Of a DNA stretch of 64,000 nucleotides, positions 61,884 through 64,000 are shown in pieces. A program made the position numbers and the translations under genes. This DNA comes from Nomia melanderi (Eukaryota > Arthropoda > Insecta > Hymenoptera > Halictidae). Under the pieces are notes generated by a model. It was not told where the DNA came from. It was given only the letters and a program-made list of their open reading frames with translations, and made no database searches. The DNA lies in NCBI RefSeq assembly GCF_051020985.1, contig NC_135003.1, positions 8,053,501 to 8,117,500 of the forward strand, written 5' to 3'. Position 1 is the stretch's first letter. Each line of letters starts with the position of its first letter.

Positions 61884-62248
61884 GGAACAGTAAAGAATGC
61901 GGAGAAAGTCGACGGAGGGAAAGGTGTTCGAATAAATAAAATCAGAAAATATTTCTGAAAGAGGGATGGATCGACAGTAAAATAGAAAGGAAAATAGAAA
62001 AGACGTATATATTCCGTGTTGATACGGATCTGATCGACGCTAATACGGCGGTAGTTCAAGAAAAGGGTACGCTGGCCAAGGTTTACGAGCCGAACGAGCT
62101 TTCCGACGGGGCGCCACGGCTTTACGTCGTCGTGTGTCACGCATCGTTAGAGCCGCAACGCCGTTATGAGACGTTTACGATAAGATATGTCACACCTTTC
62201 GCCCTTGACATCCCGCAGATTTACCGCTCCTGCCGAGAATATAACTAA
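61884..62248 (+). CDS. Possible terminal exon, split between two frames (unrecognised)
   Basis: A strong acceptor (GTTTTTTATATTTCAG) precedes 61884. From its first base a frame is open for 24 codons (GTVKNAEKVDGGKGVRINKI..) to TGA at 61956. A different frame is open from 61940 to TAA at 62248, 102 codons with no ATG, and has a coding-like codon pattern (RVDTDLIDANTAVVQEKG, then YEPNELSDGAPRLYVVV). The two overlap by about 18 bases, so a one- or two-base indel would explain them, as in a young pseudogene or a sequencing error. Alternatively the first frame ends a gene and the second is chance. I do not recognise either product. Confidence 0.2.
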
Positions 62249-64000
62249 AAGAGGGTTAGAGAAGACCACCTAGCCTGTAATGGCGATATTAAAAAGGTGC
62301 CCTCACTTTAGATGTCCTGGGACCAACGTATAAATTTAACGATCCATAGACAATCTATTCTATTTCCTTCTGTCTTCGGGGCAACCTAACATGCAAAATT
62401 AACAGCGAACGGTAGCGACCATCAACACTGAAAAATATTTCTTCCTTCGAATTCTTCTCGCCATCGTAATTTATCGTGATTTCGTATTTCCCTTGGATCA
62501 CTTCCAATTTGGCATTTACCAACAAATACAAGAATTTAATTAAAATATTGCCAGCTTTGTTGTTTCCGCACAGCATATTTTGTTAGAGAAATTAAAAATA
62601 TGTTAACTGGTTAATTCGTATTTATTGCTAATAATTAACTATCACAAGCTATTTGTACAAATTTAGAAAATATTAAGGTATAATTGAAAATATGTTGAGT
62701 GCAAAATATCGGGAATATTTATCGGAGTACAACGGAAACGAAACGTTGATCGATGCTCTGCAATTTTTTCAAAAATCAATTCCATAACCGAACTTTTCGT
62801 TCCCAAACCATTAAACGTGTAGAATTTCCTCTTTGTTATTTTAAAAGAGAAATATTGAATTTCTGTAATTTTACATAAAAAATTGTTTGTTAAATTTCGG
62901 AAGTTATAAACGCCATTTTATTCCGTAAAATTAAAGGCACGCAAAAATTGGAAAATGCAGATTCCATTATAAAATACTGTTTTTTATATAAAGGATATTA
63001 AAGTAAATACTTTAATACGAAATAAATATTTCGAAGTGAAGCGTCACTTGACATGGCTTCTAAGAGCTACCGTTTTCTGATCACAGACTACCAATCAGTA
63101 AACAGAGAACCCATCCCTATTGAACTGTAAAAGGTAATCGTCTCTTATTACATGAGCCGTGTCCAATGACGTTCCACTTTGGTATTCATTGAAGATTTTA
63201 TTCAACAATACACTTACTAATGACTATTACAAAAAAGAATCATATTGCAGAGAACATTACAAAAAAAGAATAACATTTTTAACACACATTTAAAAATCTA
63301 ATACTTCAGTTTTCTCATAAATCAATCTATTAAAAACAAAATTAAATTATTAAAATATATGATTATTAACATTATCAACAACTAATCGCAAAACCATACA
63401 TGTCTACCTCTCGACCGCAAGGCCTCTAATGCGCACGCTCAAACAGAAACAAACCATTCGTTATCTCAAAAAAGCCACATTACAATACCCCAAACAAAAT
63501 CAACTCCGACACAGTAAAACTGTCCCAAAATAAAACCAATCAATATTTAATCAACATATACAATGTCTCCTACAATTACCTAGCAAATACTCCAAATCCA
63601 AGTACGAACGTTTCCTCTCTAAGAACCATCTTCCACCACTAACCAAAACCTTTTATCTCGAGCATAGGATGCCTCGAACGCGTACCTATACTCTCCATTT
63701 TCAAATTTCTAGTAAAGCATAGCTTTCATTAGGAACCGGTCTGAATTTCCGAAGAGCTTCCTAATCACGGATCGGCCGGGGTTTTTATTAGCCGCGCAAG
63801 AATCAATGGAGATTAAGTGAGGTAGTAAAGCCGCGTATCGCGAGAACGTGATAAGCACGTCTGGCCGGTTGTTTACGAGAATGCGGGAACCGTGTAACAG
63901 TGTAGACCCCGTAAGGCAACGCCTGGTAGTTCGGGCCTGAAACACCCCCCCTGATGGCTATAAAACTCCCGGAAACCATGCGCAGTTCGTCCGGCCGTGT
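62249..64000. other. AT-rich tract and CpG-rich right edge
   Basis: AT-rich from about 62340 to 63400 with no repeats of note beyond A/T runs. GC-richer from 63700 to the end. The frame at 62355-62576 is listed separately. No other gene is seen. Confidence 0.55.
62355..62576 (-). CDS. Short minus-strand frame, 73 codons (unrecognised)
   Basis: ATG-initiated frame with an amphipathic, ordinary protein-like composition (LVNAKLEVIQGKYEITINYD, then EEIFFSVDGRYRSLLILHV) in an otherwise AT-rich tract. Codons are fairly balanced. There is no signal peptide, splice signal or known motif. It could be an exon fragment, a small gene or chance. Length alone does not decide. Confidence 0.13.
   Translation of the reverse strand: MLCGNNKAGNILIKFLYLLVNAKLEVIQGKYEITINYDGEKNSKEEIFFSVDGRYRSLLILHVRLPRRQKEIE

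Noticed and set aside
63818..63827. TGAGGTAGTA, the let-7 seed region
   Set aside because: The following bases do not match let-7 and there is no complementary arm nearby to form a hairpin.

Overview
This is eukaryotic DNA, almost entirely non-coding, most likely from an insect. A bee or other hymenopteran is my best guess. The grounds are indirect: base composition alternates every few hundred to few thousand bases between CpG-rich blocks and AT-rich tracts, CpG is not depleted, and there are long GA/CT runs and many short simple repeats. I saw no rRNA, tRNA, CRISPR array, bacterial operon or intact transposase. No open frame in the window matches a protein family I can name with confidence. 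The assignment to Hymenoptera is inference.

Layout. From 1 to about 34.8 kb the window is mainly CpG-rich blocks (for example 1-660, 1230-2220, 4955-6180, 12.0-14.4, 18.0-21.5, 24.1-27.6, 28.6-30.4 and 30.9-34.8 kb) separated by AT-rich spacers. Many blocks carry polypurine or polypyrimidine runs, G-quadruplex-type C runs, or TATA-like motifs. They read more like promoter or enhancer DNA than coding DNA. From 34.8 to 64 kb AT-rich sequence dominates, with smaller CpG-rich blocks at 36.5-38.2, 39.4-40.0, 41.3-43.5, 46.9-47.9, 50.6-51.3, 52.3-52.6, 56.3-57.5, 58.0-58.4, 60.1-60.5, 61.2-61.5 and 62.0-62.3 kb. The 55.0-60.9 kb stretch also contains four unrelated, decayed tandem repeats (units of 33, 78, 79/37 and 97 bp).

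Genes. The best candidate is a plus-strand internal exon at 44067-44215. It has a pyrimidine-rich acceptor, an open frame of 49 codons and a consensus GTAAGT donor. A second donor 22 bases on would make it a symmetric 171-nt exon. A weaker candidate at 42395-42568 is open throughout and begins and ends on codon boundaries. A third possible terminal exon lies at 61884-62248, where two open frames are offset by a frameshift. A few other short frames and splice-site pairs are recorded at low confidence. I cannot join these into one gene model. The simplest reading is a gene-poor interval or the introns of a large gene, rich in cis-regulatory DNA. Without homology searches or RNA data this is inference.
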